From Bacteroidales bacterium UBA3143 (GTDB lineage: Bacteria > Bacteroidota > Bacteroidia > Bacteroidales > Dysgonomonadaceae), in NCBI GenBank assembly GCA_002364735.1, contig DEZB01000066.1:94480-158479 (forward strand): a DNA stretch of 64,000 nt, given 5' to 3'. Of the stretch, positions 1-7,574 are shown in pieces. Each line of letters starts with the position of its first letter. Position 1 is the first letter of the stretch. Below the pieces are notes generated by a model, which worked only from the letters and a program-made list of their open reading frames with translations, searched no databases and was not told the DNA's origin. A program made the position numbers and the translations under genes.

Positions 1-288
1 ACTGGAAAGCGTATTTCACTTAAAAACACGCGTGCTATGATTGATGCCATTATTGATGGTTCAATCGACAAAGCAGAAACAAAGCATATTCCAATTATGA
101 ATTTAACTGTTCCTACTAAATTGAACAATGTTGATGAAGGACTTTTAGATCCACGTGATACATATGCAGATGCTAAGGAATGGGAAAAGAAAGCTACTAA
201 TTTAGCTGGAATGTATCTTGAAAATTTCAAACAATATTGCGATAATGATGATGCAAAAGCACTAATTCCTGCAGGACCTCAACTATAA
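1..288 (+). CDS. pckA: Phosphoenolpyruvate carboxykinase (ATP), C-terminal end (5' end outside window)
   Basis: The frame is open from base 1 and encodes the last 95 residues of ATP-dependent PEP carboxykinase, which interconverts oxaloacetate plus ATP with phosphoenolpyruvate plus CO2 in the cytoplasm. Recognisable family landmarks are TGKRISLKNTRAMIDAI, the basic strand close to the nucleotide-binding lobe, and LDPRDTYADAKEWEKKA followed by the final helix LAGMYLENFKQY. The internal ATG at 37 is not the start; the coding frame continues upstream past the window edge. In fermentative Bacteroidales this enzyme usually runs in the carboxylating direction on the route to succinate (family knowledge, not shown here). 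A hairpin terminator follows 25 bases after the stop. Confidence 0.95.
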   Translation, partial: TGKRISLKNTRAMIDAIIDGSIDKAETKHIPIMNLTVPTKLNNVDEGLLDPRDTYADAKEWEKKATNLAGMYLENFKQYCDNDDAKALIPAGPQL

Positions 289-313
289 TATTATTTCAAT
301 ATTTTTCTATAAT

Positions 314-343
314 AAAAAAAGAGTGGACATCCACTCTTTTTTT
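314..343. terminator. Bidirectional intrinsic terminator between pckA and nadA
   Basis: A-run, then arms GAGTGG (321-326) and CCACTC (331-336) with a 4-base loop, then a T-run. The A-run/T-run symmetry lets it serve both convergent genes, pckA on plus and nadA on minus. Confidence 0.85.
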
Positions 344-363
344 ATTATATACTTTTTCTATTT

Positions 364-1329
364 TTACAAACCATACTGTTCAGATATCTCCAACATTCGA
401 TTAATAGGCATCACAGCCCTTTTTCGCAATTCTTCTTCAATAATTATTTCAGGAGTTTCGTTTTTCAAGCATAAATACAATTTTTCAAGCGTATTTTTTT
501 TCATATACGAACATTCATTGCAAGCGCATGCTGCATCTTCAGGTGGTGCAGGAATAAATATTTTATCTGGATTTTGTTTCTTTAATTCATGCATTATACC
601 CGCTTCAGTAACAACAATAAATTTATTATTCACTGATTGAGTAGCAAATTTAAGAATAGAAGAAGTAGAACCTACATGATCTGCTAAAGCTAAAATATAT
701 TTCTTACATTCAGGATGCGCCAAAATCAGTGCATCTGGATACTTAGATTTCAATTCTAATATCTTTTCTAAAGAGAACTGTTCATGTACATGACATGCAC
801 CATCCCAAAGGACCATATTCCTACCAGTAACTCTGTTAATATAGTCTCCTAAATTTTTATCTGGTCCAAATATTATTTTTTCGTCGTATGGAAGTGAATC
901 TACAATTTCTTTTGCGTTACTTGAAGTGACTACAATATCAGTTAAAGCTTTCACAGCGGCCGTAGTGTTCACATATGATATGACTTGATGATTAGGGTGA
1001 TCATTGATAAACTCCTCAAATTCGTTAGCTGGACAGCTATCTGCTAACGAACATCCAGCTTCTAAATCTGGAATCAAAACTTTTTTGTCTGGTGATAGTA
1101 TTTTAGCTGTTTCTCCCATGAAATGGACTCCACACAGTACAATTATTTTATTTGTTGTCTTAGCTGCCCATTGTGCAAGTGCTAAACTGTCTCCAACAAA
1201 ATCAGCTATATCTTGTATTTCTTCATCTTGATAAAAATGCGCCAAAATAATTGCGTCTTTTTCTTTACGAAGAATATTAATATTTTCGATCAGCTCACTT
1301 TTTGTTTTAAAGAAATTATTACCTGACAT
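364..1329 (-). CDS. nadA: Quinolinate synthase NadA
   Basis: Quinolinate synthase condenses iminoaspartate with dihydroxyacetone phosphate to quinolinate in de novo NAD synthesis; it carries an oxygen-labile [4Fe-4S] cluster. The 321-residue protein is of normal length and shows the three cluster cysteines in their family contexts: EAGCSLADSCPA near residue 93, AHPECKKY near residue 207, and ACACNECSYMKKN near residue 270. The substrate-binding start ILAHFYQDEEIQDIADFVGDS is also typical. It stands alone: nadB and nadC, its usual partners, are not in the window. The ATG at 1329 is preceded by about 580 non-coding bases. A TAACTTTG box on the minus strand at 1543-1550 is a possible promoter, which would imply a leader of roughly 210 bases. 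Confidence 0.97.
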   Translation of the reverse strand: MSGNNFFKTKSELIENINILRKEKDAIILAHFYQDEEIQDIADFVGDSLALAQWAAKTTNKIIVLCGVHFMGETAKILSPDKKVLIPDLEAGCSLADSCPANEFEEFINDHPNHQVISYVNTTAAVKALTDIVVTSSNAKEIVDSLPYDEKIIFGPDKNLGDYINRVTGRNMVLWDGACHVHEQFSLEKILELKSKYPDALILAHPECKKYILALADHVGSTSSILKFATQSVNNKFIVVTEAGIMHELKKQNPDKIFIPAPPEDAACACNECSYMKKNTLEKLYLCLKNETPEIIIEEELRKRAVMPINRMLEISEQYGL

Positions 1330-1910
1330 ATTATTATATATATAATTTTAATTGTTTAAAAAAAAGAATATAGTAATGATATATTCCTGTTGATACAGTT
1401 GATAGTTTATTGTTAAATAGCTTTGATATATAGATATTAAAAATATAGTATCTGTTCTTAATAACTTATGAACAATTTATTTAAATGATTGTATCTATAA
1501 ATCATCATTTTATAGACCTTATCAAAAGTTGATGATAAAAATCAAAGTTAATAAATTTAATTCTTTTTGCGTTATAATAGCTGTTGAAAAACTGCTGATG
1601 TACTACTGATAAATAATAATAATTTATAGAGGATTTTATAAACCAAGATTTCCTTATATTTAAAATCTGATTTTACAAATAATTCTATCAACTTTCTATT
1701 TACATTCAATCAACAAGTTTTCAACCGATAAAAACGGGTGTTTTATGATAAGTTTAAACTATAGTATTAATCATTGTATTTGAGTCTATTAGATTAAAAA
1801 TGGGAAAACGTAAGTATTAATGTTTCATATATTGTTAATTGAACATGAATCTGATTGCATCAGACAATTTAATTTACTATATTTGTTATGCCTTATCTAT
1901 AAAAAACAAA
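1330..1910. other. AT-rich 580-bp gene-free region with clustered GTTGA/TCAAC motifs
   Basis: No convincing gene. The pentamer GTTGA occurs at 1389, 1398, 1528 and 1583, and its complement TCAAC at 1688, 1709 and 1721; AGTTGATAG at 1397 recurs inverted at 1685. By a rough base-composition estimate fewer than one such pentamer would be expected in the same 340 bases. A plus-strand TAGCTTTG box lies at 1418-1425 and a minus-strand TAACTTTG box at 1543-1550. Possible roles are a regulatory region for the two divergent genes or a replication-initiator-like motif cluster; neither is proven. Confidence 0.4.
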
Positions 1911-2969
1911 ATGAGATATATAAACTATATACTATATTTTTTTCTTATATACTTTTTATCATGTTGTGTATCAACAATTAAAATTGCATCAGTTGTTGAA
2001 AAAAACAAAGATGGAAATTTTTTGCTAAAATGGGAAGTGAGTCCTGACGTTGAAGGGAAAATAGATATATACTCATCTATGACTGATACTTCACTTAGAA
2101 ATTTCTCACCTGTTCGTACAAAACTTGTTGAAGATCAATTTGCTCTTTTAAATCCATCTGGCTCGGGTTTACGTGAATTTTTTATACTTAAAACAAGTGG
2201 TGTAACCTCAGGAATAGTCTCTAATAGGTACATAGAGATGGATAATGTTTTAAATTTTAGAGATTTGGGAGGATATTTCACTGCTGATGACAAGCAATTA
2301 AAATGGGGAAGAGTATATAGATCTGGACATTTGAGCAACGCAAATTTATTTGATCAAGATAAGCTAAAACGCTTAGGAATTAAAACCATAATTGATTTTA
2401 GAACTGAAGAAGACAGAAAAGCACATCCATATTTTATAAATATCTCCAAGATTAATCTGCCTATTATTCCAGGTGATATATCTACTTTTAAAAATGAATT
2501 ATTAAAGGACGGATTAACGCGTAGTCATACTATAGTTCATATGCAAGAGGTATATAAAGAAATTGTAGAGGACAATGCAGATCAGTACGCTGATATGTTT
2601 GATGTACTATTAGATCCTAATAATTATCCAGTTTTAATGACATCTTTTTTAGGGAAAGATAGAGTAGGAATTGCCTCTGCTTTACTGTTATATGCTTTAG
2701 GCGTTCCAGAGTATGTTATTGAAGAAGATTATATGGCTTCTAATAATTTTATTGATCCAAAGAAAACATTGACCTATTCTGGTACTCTTTCAGAAACACT
2801 TCAAGAATCAGTAACTGCTTTATTTTCGGCTAATAGTGCTTATCTAAATTCGGCTTTTGATTACATAAAAGAAAAATACGGATCCGTTGATAATTATTTG
2901 GAAAAAAAAGTACGTGTTTCTAAAGGAAAAATCATAATACTACGTAAACTACTTCTTTATAACCCATAA
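1911..2969 (+). CDS. Lipoprotein of the tyrosine phosphatase (Y_phosphatase3) family, catalytic cysteine replaced
   Basis: About 352 residues. I chose the ATG at 1911 because it directly begins a lipoprotein signal (MRYINYILYFFLIYFLSCC); a TTG 72 bases upstream would add a non-signal extension. After the signal comes an Fn3-like beta segment (about residues 25-110), then a phosphatase domain opening with NVLNFRDLGGY, including GRVYRSGHLS and IIDFRTEEDR, all typical of IphP-like protein tyrosine phosphatases. The active-site loop expected to read HCxxGKDRTG instead reads TSFLGKDRVG, so the nucleophilic Cys is Ser at residue 245 (codon TCT at 2643-2645) and the preceding His is Thr. The Arg of the loop remains. 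It is therefore probably not a working phosphatase and may bind a phosphorylated ligand. Envelope location is inferred from the lipobox. Confidence 0.8.
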   Translation: MRYINYILYFFLIYFLSCCVSTIKIASVVEKNKDGNFLLKWEVSPDVEGKIDIYSSMTDTSLRNFSPVRTKLVEDQFALLNPSGSGLREFFILKTSGVTSGIVSNRYIEMDNVLNFRDLGGYFTADDKQLKWGRVYRSGHLSNANLFDQDKLKRLGIKTIIDFRTEEDRKAHPYFINISKINLPIIPGDISTFKNELLKDGLTRSHTIVHMQEVYKEIVEDNADQYADMFDVLLDPNNYPVLMTSFLGKDRVGIASALLLYALGVPEYVIEEDYMASNNFIDPKKTLTYSGTLSETLQESVTALFSANSAYLNSAFDYIKEKYGSVDNYLEKKVRVSKGKIIILRKLLLYNP

Positions 2970-2972
2970 TAG

Positions 2973-3003
2973 TTTGTATATAAGTATTTTATTTTTACCT
3001 TTG
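2973..3003 (+). promoter_or_regulatory. Bacteroidetes-type promoter for the DEAD-box helicase
   Basis: TTTG at 2973-2976, a 19-base spacer, then TACCTTTG (TAnnTTTG) at 2996-3003. This is a full match to the -33/-7 arrangement known from Bacteroides. A start point near 3008 would leave a leader of about 190 bases before the helicase ATG. Confidence 0.7.
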
Positions 3004-3197
3004 TCGCCGATTTATTTATAGCGATTTTAATTCTTTCCTTCTTACAAATTAGGTTATCAATTTAACAAATCACATTTTATTTAAAATCAATTATTTAAGG
3101 TACTCGAGTTTTTTCTCTCATCTTTTTAATCGTCGTTTATTGTGGGGGTAAAGAGAAGAAGGTTGACTGCCATCACATTATTATTCAACAAAAAAAG

Positions 3198-4931
3198 ATG
3201 AAAACATTTGAACAATTAGGTATTGCTACCGAAATTATAAAAGCAATACATGAATTGGGTTTTGAACAACCCATGCCCGTACAAGAGGAAGTGATTCCTT
3301 TACTATTGGCTAAAACACGCGATATTATCGCACTCGCACAGACCGGAACAGGTAAAACAGCTGCATTCGGACTACCAATCATACAAAAGAGTGATGCAAA
3401 ACAAAGAGCTCCTCAGGCATTAGTATTATGCCCAACCAGAGAGCTTTGTCTTCAATTGTCAGCCGATCTCAATGATTATTCTAAATATTATAACGATGTA
3501 AAGGTCTTGCCTGTTTATGGTGGATCAAGCATCGATAGTCAAATTCGTGCACTAAAACGTGGAGTTCAAATTATTGTTGCCACACCTGGCAGACTAATAG
3601 ATTTGCTTAACCGAAAAGTTGTGTCACTTGATTTGGTACATACTGTTGTTTTGGACGAAGCAGATGAAATGCTAAACATGGGCTTTACTGAAAGTATTGA
3701 TGATATACTTTCCCGTGTTCCAAAAGATAGGAGTATGTTGCTATTTTCAGCAACTATGCCAAACGAAATTGCAAAAATCACAAAAAAGTACATGGATAGT
3801 CCCACTGAAATTGTGATTGGACGGAAAAATGAGGGTGCTTTAAATGTTAAACACGTGTATTACATGGTTACTGCACGTGACAAATATCTTGCACTAAAGC
3901 GAATTGCAGATTACTATCCCAATATTTATTCAATTATTTTTTGTCGTACACGCCGTGAGACTCAAGAAATTGCAGATAAGCTTATTCAAGATGGTTATGA
4001 TGCAGATTCATTGCATGGTGATCTTTCTCAAAGTCAACGTGACTTAGTGATGGGCAAATTTAGGAGTAAAAACTTACAGTTTCTTGTAGCAACTGATGTT
4101 GCAGCAAGAGGATTAGATGTTGATGATATTACTCATGTCATTAATTTTGGACTGCCAGATGAGATTGAAAGTTACACCCATCGTAGTGGTAGAACTGGAC
4201 GTGCAGGAAAAAATGGTACTTCAATTTCAATTATACATATAAAAGAAAAAGGTAAAATAACACAGTTCGAAAGAAGTATAAACAAAAAATTCGAAAAGCG
4301 TACTATTCCATCAGGAGATGTTATTTGTGAAAAACAACTTTTCAATTTAGTAGATAAAATTGAAAAGGTGAAGGTAAACGAAACAGAAATTGAGCGTTTA
4401 TTACCAGCTATTTTTAGAAAATTAGATTGGTTGGAAAAAGAAGATATAATTAAACGAATAGTATCTTTGGAGTTCAATCGACTAATTGAGTATTACCATA
4501 ATGCTGAAGAAATTATCGAACCTTCTTCGGATCGTTCTTCCAATAGAAATAGAGATGAGCGAAGAGGTGACCGAAAATCGTTTGATAGAGGTGGCGATAG
4601 CAGAAAAGCTGAAAAAGGATACACACGTTTATTTATAAATCTTGGAAAAATGGATGGAGCTAATCCTGCAAATTTAATGGGATTTATTAATGATCATGTT
4701 ACGGATAAAGTACGTGTCGGTAGAATAGATTTACTTAAAAACTTTTCTTTTTTCGAAGTACCCGAACATGAATCTCAGAAAGTAGTAAATACATTTAAAG
4801 GTTTATTTGTAGAGGATAGAAAACTGATTGTAGAAGTTGCAGAAGAATCTGGAGGGGGTAAATCTGATAGAAGTTCTTTTGCGAAAAATGAAAGACGACC
4901 TAAACGAAAAGGTTACCAAAAGAGATATTAA
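3198..4931 (+). CDS. DEAD-box ATP-dependent RNA helicase (DeaD/CsdA-DbpA type)
   Basis: ATP-driven RNA unwinding enzyme acting in ribosome assembly and mRNA turnover, often cold-induced. The 577 residues carry the full motif set in order: Q motif (FEQLGI, QPMPVQEEVIP), Walker A AQTGTGKTA, PTRELCLQ, TPGR, DEAD, SAT, then in the second RecA domain ATDVAARGLDVDD and HRSGRTGRAG. Around residues 470-545 there is a DbpA-type RNA-binding fold (TRLFINLGKMDG, IDLLKNFSFFEVP), flanked by Arg/Asp-rich linkers and ending in a basic tail (RRPKRKGYQKRY). The DbpA-like end suggests binding to structured rRNA, though CsdA-like general function is equally likely. It is monocistronic, with a long leader and its own terminator. 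Confidence 0.95.
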   Translation: MKTFEQLGIATEIIKAIHELGFEQPMPVQEEVIPLLLAKTRDIIALAQTGTGKTAAFGLPIIQKSDAKQRAPQALVLCPTRELCLQLSADLNDYSKYYNDVKVLPVYGGSSIDSQIRALKRGVQIIVATPGRLIDLLNRKVVSLDLVHTVVLDEADEMLNMGFTESIDDILSRVPKDRSMLLFSATMPNEIAKITKKYMDSPTEIVIGRKNEGALNVKHVYYMVTARDKYLALKRIADYYPNIYSIIFCRTRRETQEIADKLIQDGYDADSLHGDLSQSQRDLVMGKFRSKNLQFLVATDVAARGLDVDDITHVINFGLPDEIESYTHRSGRTGRAGKNGTSISIIHIKEKGKITQFERSINKKFEKRTIPSGDVICEKQLFNLVDKIEKVKVNETEIERLLPAIFRKLDWLEKEDIIKRIVSLEFNRLIEYYHNAEEIIEPSSDRSSNRNRDERRGDRKSFDRGGDSRKAEKGYTRLFINLGKMDGANPANLMGFINDHVTDKVRVGRIDLLKNFSFFEVPEHESQKVVNTFKGLFVEDRKLIVEVAEESGGGKSDRSSFAKNERRPKRKGYQKRY

Positions 4932-4950
4932 TAGTATAACAATTATAATA

Positions 4951-4987
4951 AACGGAGTTCCCTAAAAAAGAATTCCGTTTTTTTTAT
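4951..4987 (+). terminator. Intrinsic terminator of the DEAD-box helicase gene
   Basis: Arms AACGGAGTTC (4951-4960) and GAATTCCGTT (4970-4979) pair over 10 bp with one G-T wobble, followed by a run of T. Confidence 0.85.
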
Positions 4988-5213
4988 TTCAATCTTGATT
5001 AAAGAAATAAGTCTTTAATTGGGATTTTTGTTTTATGAAGATTTGCTTACACATTAGTCAATATCAAATTAATCAATTGATTGCATATTATTTATTTTTA
5101 TTATTTAAGTGTGCCACCACTAAAAACAATATCGATAAAAAAATTGTTTTACACATTATACGAATAAATTATTGCGAAAATAATTTGAAATTTCACTAAC
5201 CAGCCAAATAACT

Positions 5214-7088
5214 ATGAAACAAAAACTACTCATAAGAGATGTTACATTAAGAGACGGTCAACAATCAGCGTTTGCTACACGTATGAATCAAGATCAAATA
5301 GATAGGGTGCTATCTTTTTATAAAGATGCTAATTTCTACGCAATGGAAGTTTGGGGAGGCGCTGTTCCGGACTCTGTGATGCGTTATTTGAATGAAAATC
5401 CTTGGGACAGATTAGAGAAAATAAAAAAAGAAGTGGGCAGTGCTTCTAAATTAACTGCACTTTCTCGTGGAAGAAACTTATTTGGATATGCTCCATATTC
5501 AGATGAAATTATAGATGGTTTTTTCAGAAATGCAGTAACTGCAGGTTTAGACATAATGCGTATTTTTGATGCACTTAATGATGTTGAAAACATTAAGGCA
5601 AGTGTGAAATACATTAAGAAATATGGAGGAATAGCAGATTGTGCTGTTTGTTATACAATTGACCCAAAGTTTGTTGAGCCTCTTACAGATACCAAAAAGG
5701 GTGGATTTTTTTCTTTCCTCAATAAAGATGATTCGGAACCACAAATATCTACCAATGTATTCACAGATGAGTATTTTTTGAATAAAGCAAAGGCTATGTT
5801 AGCTTTGGGTGCAGACATGATAACAATAAAAGATATGAGTGGCTTGATACCACCATCTCGTGTCGCTAAATTAGTTCCTTTATTTAAAAAGGAATTAAAT
5901 GTTCCAATAGATTTTCATACCCATTGCACACCAGGTTTTGGTCTTGCTGCTGTTTTAACAGCTATCATAAACAAAGCTGATATCGTTGATACCGTTATAT
6001 GGAATTTTGCTGGTGGCCCTGCAGGAACAGCTATCGAATTGGTTTATATCTTCTGTAAAAAACTGAATGTTGAATTAGATGTAAACATGGAAGCTGTAGC
6101 TAAGATTAATAAAGAATTATTTGACATTCGTCAAGAGTTGCATGAATTTGATGCAGTTAAACAATTTCCTAAACCATTTAATCCGCTCACCGATACAATT
6201 CCTATCGAAATAGATAGAGAATTTGATAAGGCTATTGAAGCTGTTAACAATTTCAACGAAGAAGCTCTGTTAGATGCTTGTCATGCTATAGAGGATTACT
6301 TCAATTTTCCAAAACCTGATGAAATGGTGAAGAATGCAGAAATACCTGGTGGCATGTATTCCAATATGGTAGCTCAGCTCAAACAATACAACTCGCTTGA
6401 TATTTTGGAAGATGCAATGAAGTTGATACCAAGTGTACGTTTAGATGCAGGACTACCACCACTGGTTACACCAACGAGCCAGATTGTAGGTGCGCAAGCT
6501 GTGGCATCAGCTCTTAATTTAAAAAATGGTCGCGAAAAATATGCTAATCCATCCAATCAATTTGTAGCTTTGGTCAAAGGTGAATACGGTGAAACACCTG
6601 TTCCTATTGATCCTGAATTCAGGCTTAAGATTACTGGTTCAAAAGACGAAACTCCTTATGATACTTCTAATTATAAGAAACAAGACAATCCTACTTTGGA
6701 TGAATATGGAGGTGTAAAGCTGGCACAAAATGAAAAAGATGAATTACTTCTCGAATTGTTTCCAGCAGTTGCATTGACATATCTGAAAAATAAAAGAAAA
6801 GATCAATACGAATCTCAAAAAAAACTTGCAGAACAAGCTAAAGCTATGCAAACAGAAGATCAGGTTGGAGTGACAAAAGAAGTGATAAAGAGCCCAATGC
6901 CTGGTAACATTCTGAAGATTTTGGTGAAAATGGGAGATAGAGTTGAAAAAGGAGATACTGTTTTAATACTGGAAGCAATGAAGATGGAGAATGACATTGT
7001 AGCTGAAGTTTCAGGTGTTGTTAGCCGAATTGCTGTAACTGAAAGTAGTTTTGTTCAGACAGATAGTCCCATGATAGAACTTATATGA
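5214..7088 (+). CDS. Biotin-dependent carboxyltransferase: oxaloacetate decarboxylase alpha / pyruvate carboxylase subunit B type
   Basis: 624 residues combining a carboxyltransferase TIM barrel and a C-terminal biotinyl domain. The barrel opens with RDVTLRDGQQSAFATRM; it contains the lysine expected to be carboxylated in ADMITIKDMSG and the metal-binding DFHTHCTPG. The biotin attachment site is EAMKMEND near the end, in a swivelling domain beginning around residue 555. Such proteins transfer carboxyl groups between biotin and pyruvate/oxaloacetate. Whether this one serves a Na+-pumping decarboxylase or a two-subunit pyruvate carboxylase cannot be decided here: neither the membrane beta/gamma subunits nor a biotin carboxylase lies nearby. 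A short low-complexity insert (about residues 155-185) separates barrel strands. It has its own strong terminator, so it is probably transcribed alone. Confidence 0.88.
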   Translation: MKQKLLIRDVTLRDGQQSAFATRMNQDQIDRVLSFYKDANFYAMEVWGGAVPDSVMRYLNENPWDRLEKIKKEVGSASKLTALSRGRNLFGYAPYSDEIIDGFFRNAVTAGLDIMRIFDALNDVENIKASVKYIKKYGGIADCAVCYTIDPKFVEPLTDTKKGGFFSFLNKDDSEPQISTNVFTDEYFLNKAKAMLALGADMITIKDMSGLIPPSRVAKLVPLFKKELNVPIDFHTHCTPGFGLAAVLTAIINKADIVDTVIWNFAGGPAGTAIELVYIFCKKLNVELDVNMEAVAKINKELFDIRQELHEFDAVKQFPKPFNPLTDTIPIEIDREFDKAIEAVNNFNEEALLDACHAIEDYFNFPKPDEMVKNAEIPGGMYSNMVAQLKQYNSLDILEDAMKLIPSVRLDAGLPPLVTPTSQIVGAQAVASALNLKNGREKYANPSNQFVALVKGEYGETPVPIDPEFRLKITGSKDETPYDTSNYKKQDNPTLDEYGGVKLAQNEKDELLLELFPAVALTYLKNKRKDQYESQKKLAEQAKAMQTEDQVGVTKEVIKSPMPGNILKILVKMGDRVEKGDTVLILEAMKMENDIVAEVSGVVSRIAVTESSFVQTDSPMIELI

Positions 7089-7139
7089 TTTGAAATTAAG
7101 GGTAATGCTTAGGTTATAAAACATAGTTATTATTTTTTT

Positions 7140-7191
7140 AAAAGAGACGTTTAATTAATGGATGAAAATCTAATAATTAAATGTCTTTTTT
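7140..7191 (+). terminator. Intrinsic terminator after the carboxyltransferase gene
   Basis: Long stem: bases 7140-7155 pair with 7176-7191 over 16 positions (two G-T wobbles), the 3' arm ending in a T-run. Confidence 0.8.
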
Positions 7192-7243
7192 GTCGTTTAC
7201 TCCATAAATCCATAATCTTGTACTTTTCGCTATCTCTTTTTTG

Positions 7244-7251
7244 TATATTTG
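7244..7251 (+). promoter_or_regulatory. -7 box TATATTTG upstream of the 57-residue membrane protein
   Basis: TATATTTG fits TAnnTTTG and lies 29 bases before the ATG at 7281. No clear TTTG element upstream, so the call rests on the -7 box and spacing. Confidence 0.5.
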
Positions 7252-7280
7252 CAATTAACTTATTAAGATAAAATGTAATT

Positions 7281-7454
7281 ATGGCACGCAAAAAACTGTC
7301 CCCAACACAAATGGGATTTATCGTATTGTTATGGGTTTTCATTGTCGCTTTCATATTTATTTACTCACCTGAAATAACTTTTCCAACCATCGTTTCTATC
7401 ATTATGTCAGGTATCATTGTTTTCATTCCAATTTACAAAAGTCTCAGAAAGTAG
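7281..7454 (+). CDS. Small two-helix membrane protein, 57 residues, function unknown
   Basis: An open frame of 58 codons between the carboxyltransferase and gdhA. It starts with a basic MARKKLSPTQ, then a hydrophobic helix (GFIVLLWVFIVAFIFIY), a short polar turn SPEITFP, a second helix (TIVSIIMSGIIVFIPIY) and a basic end KSLRK. The positive ends and helix lengths predict both termini in the cytoplasm. A TAnnTTTG box 29 bases upstream and a terminator before that make it an independent transcription unit. I do not recognise a named family; small proteins of this layout occur as conserved hypotheticals in Bacteroidales. Coding potential is supported by clean topology rather than by homology I can show. 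Confidence 0.72.
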   Translation: MARKKLSPTQMGFIVLLWVFIVAFIFIYSPEITFPTIVSIIMSGIIVFIPIYKSLRK

Positions 7455-7515
7455 CATTAAAATGCTCTAAATGATATTTTATTATCAATTATAGTTACAA
7501 TTAAAAATTAAAATG

Positions 7516-7523
7516 TACTTTTG
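7516..7523 (+). promoter_or_regulatory. -7 box TACTTTTG upstream of gdhA
   Basis: TACTTTTG fits TAnnTTTG and sits 51 bases before the gdhA start codon. The upstream element is not evident. Confidence 0.55.
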
Positions 7524-7574
7524 TCTGTCTTTTTAATGTAAACTAAATTATTTAATTCACAATTACTATTTTTT

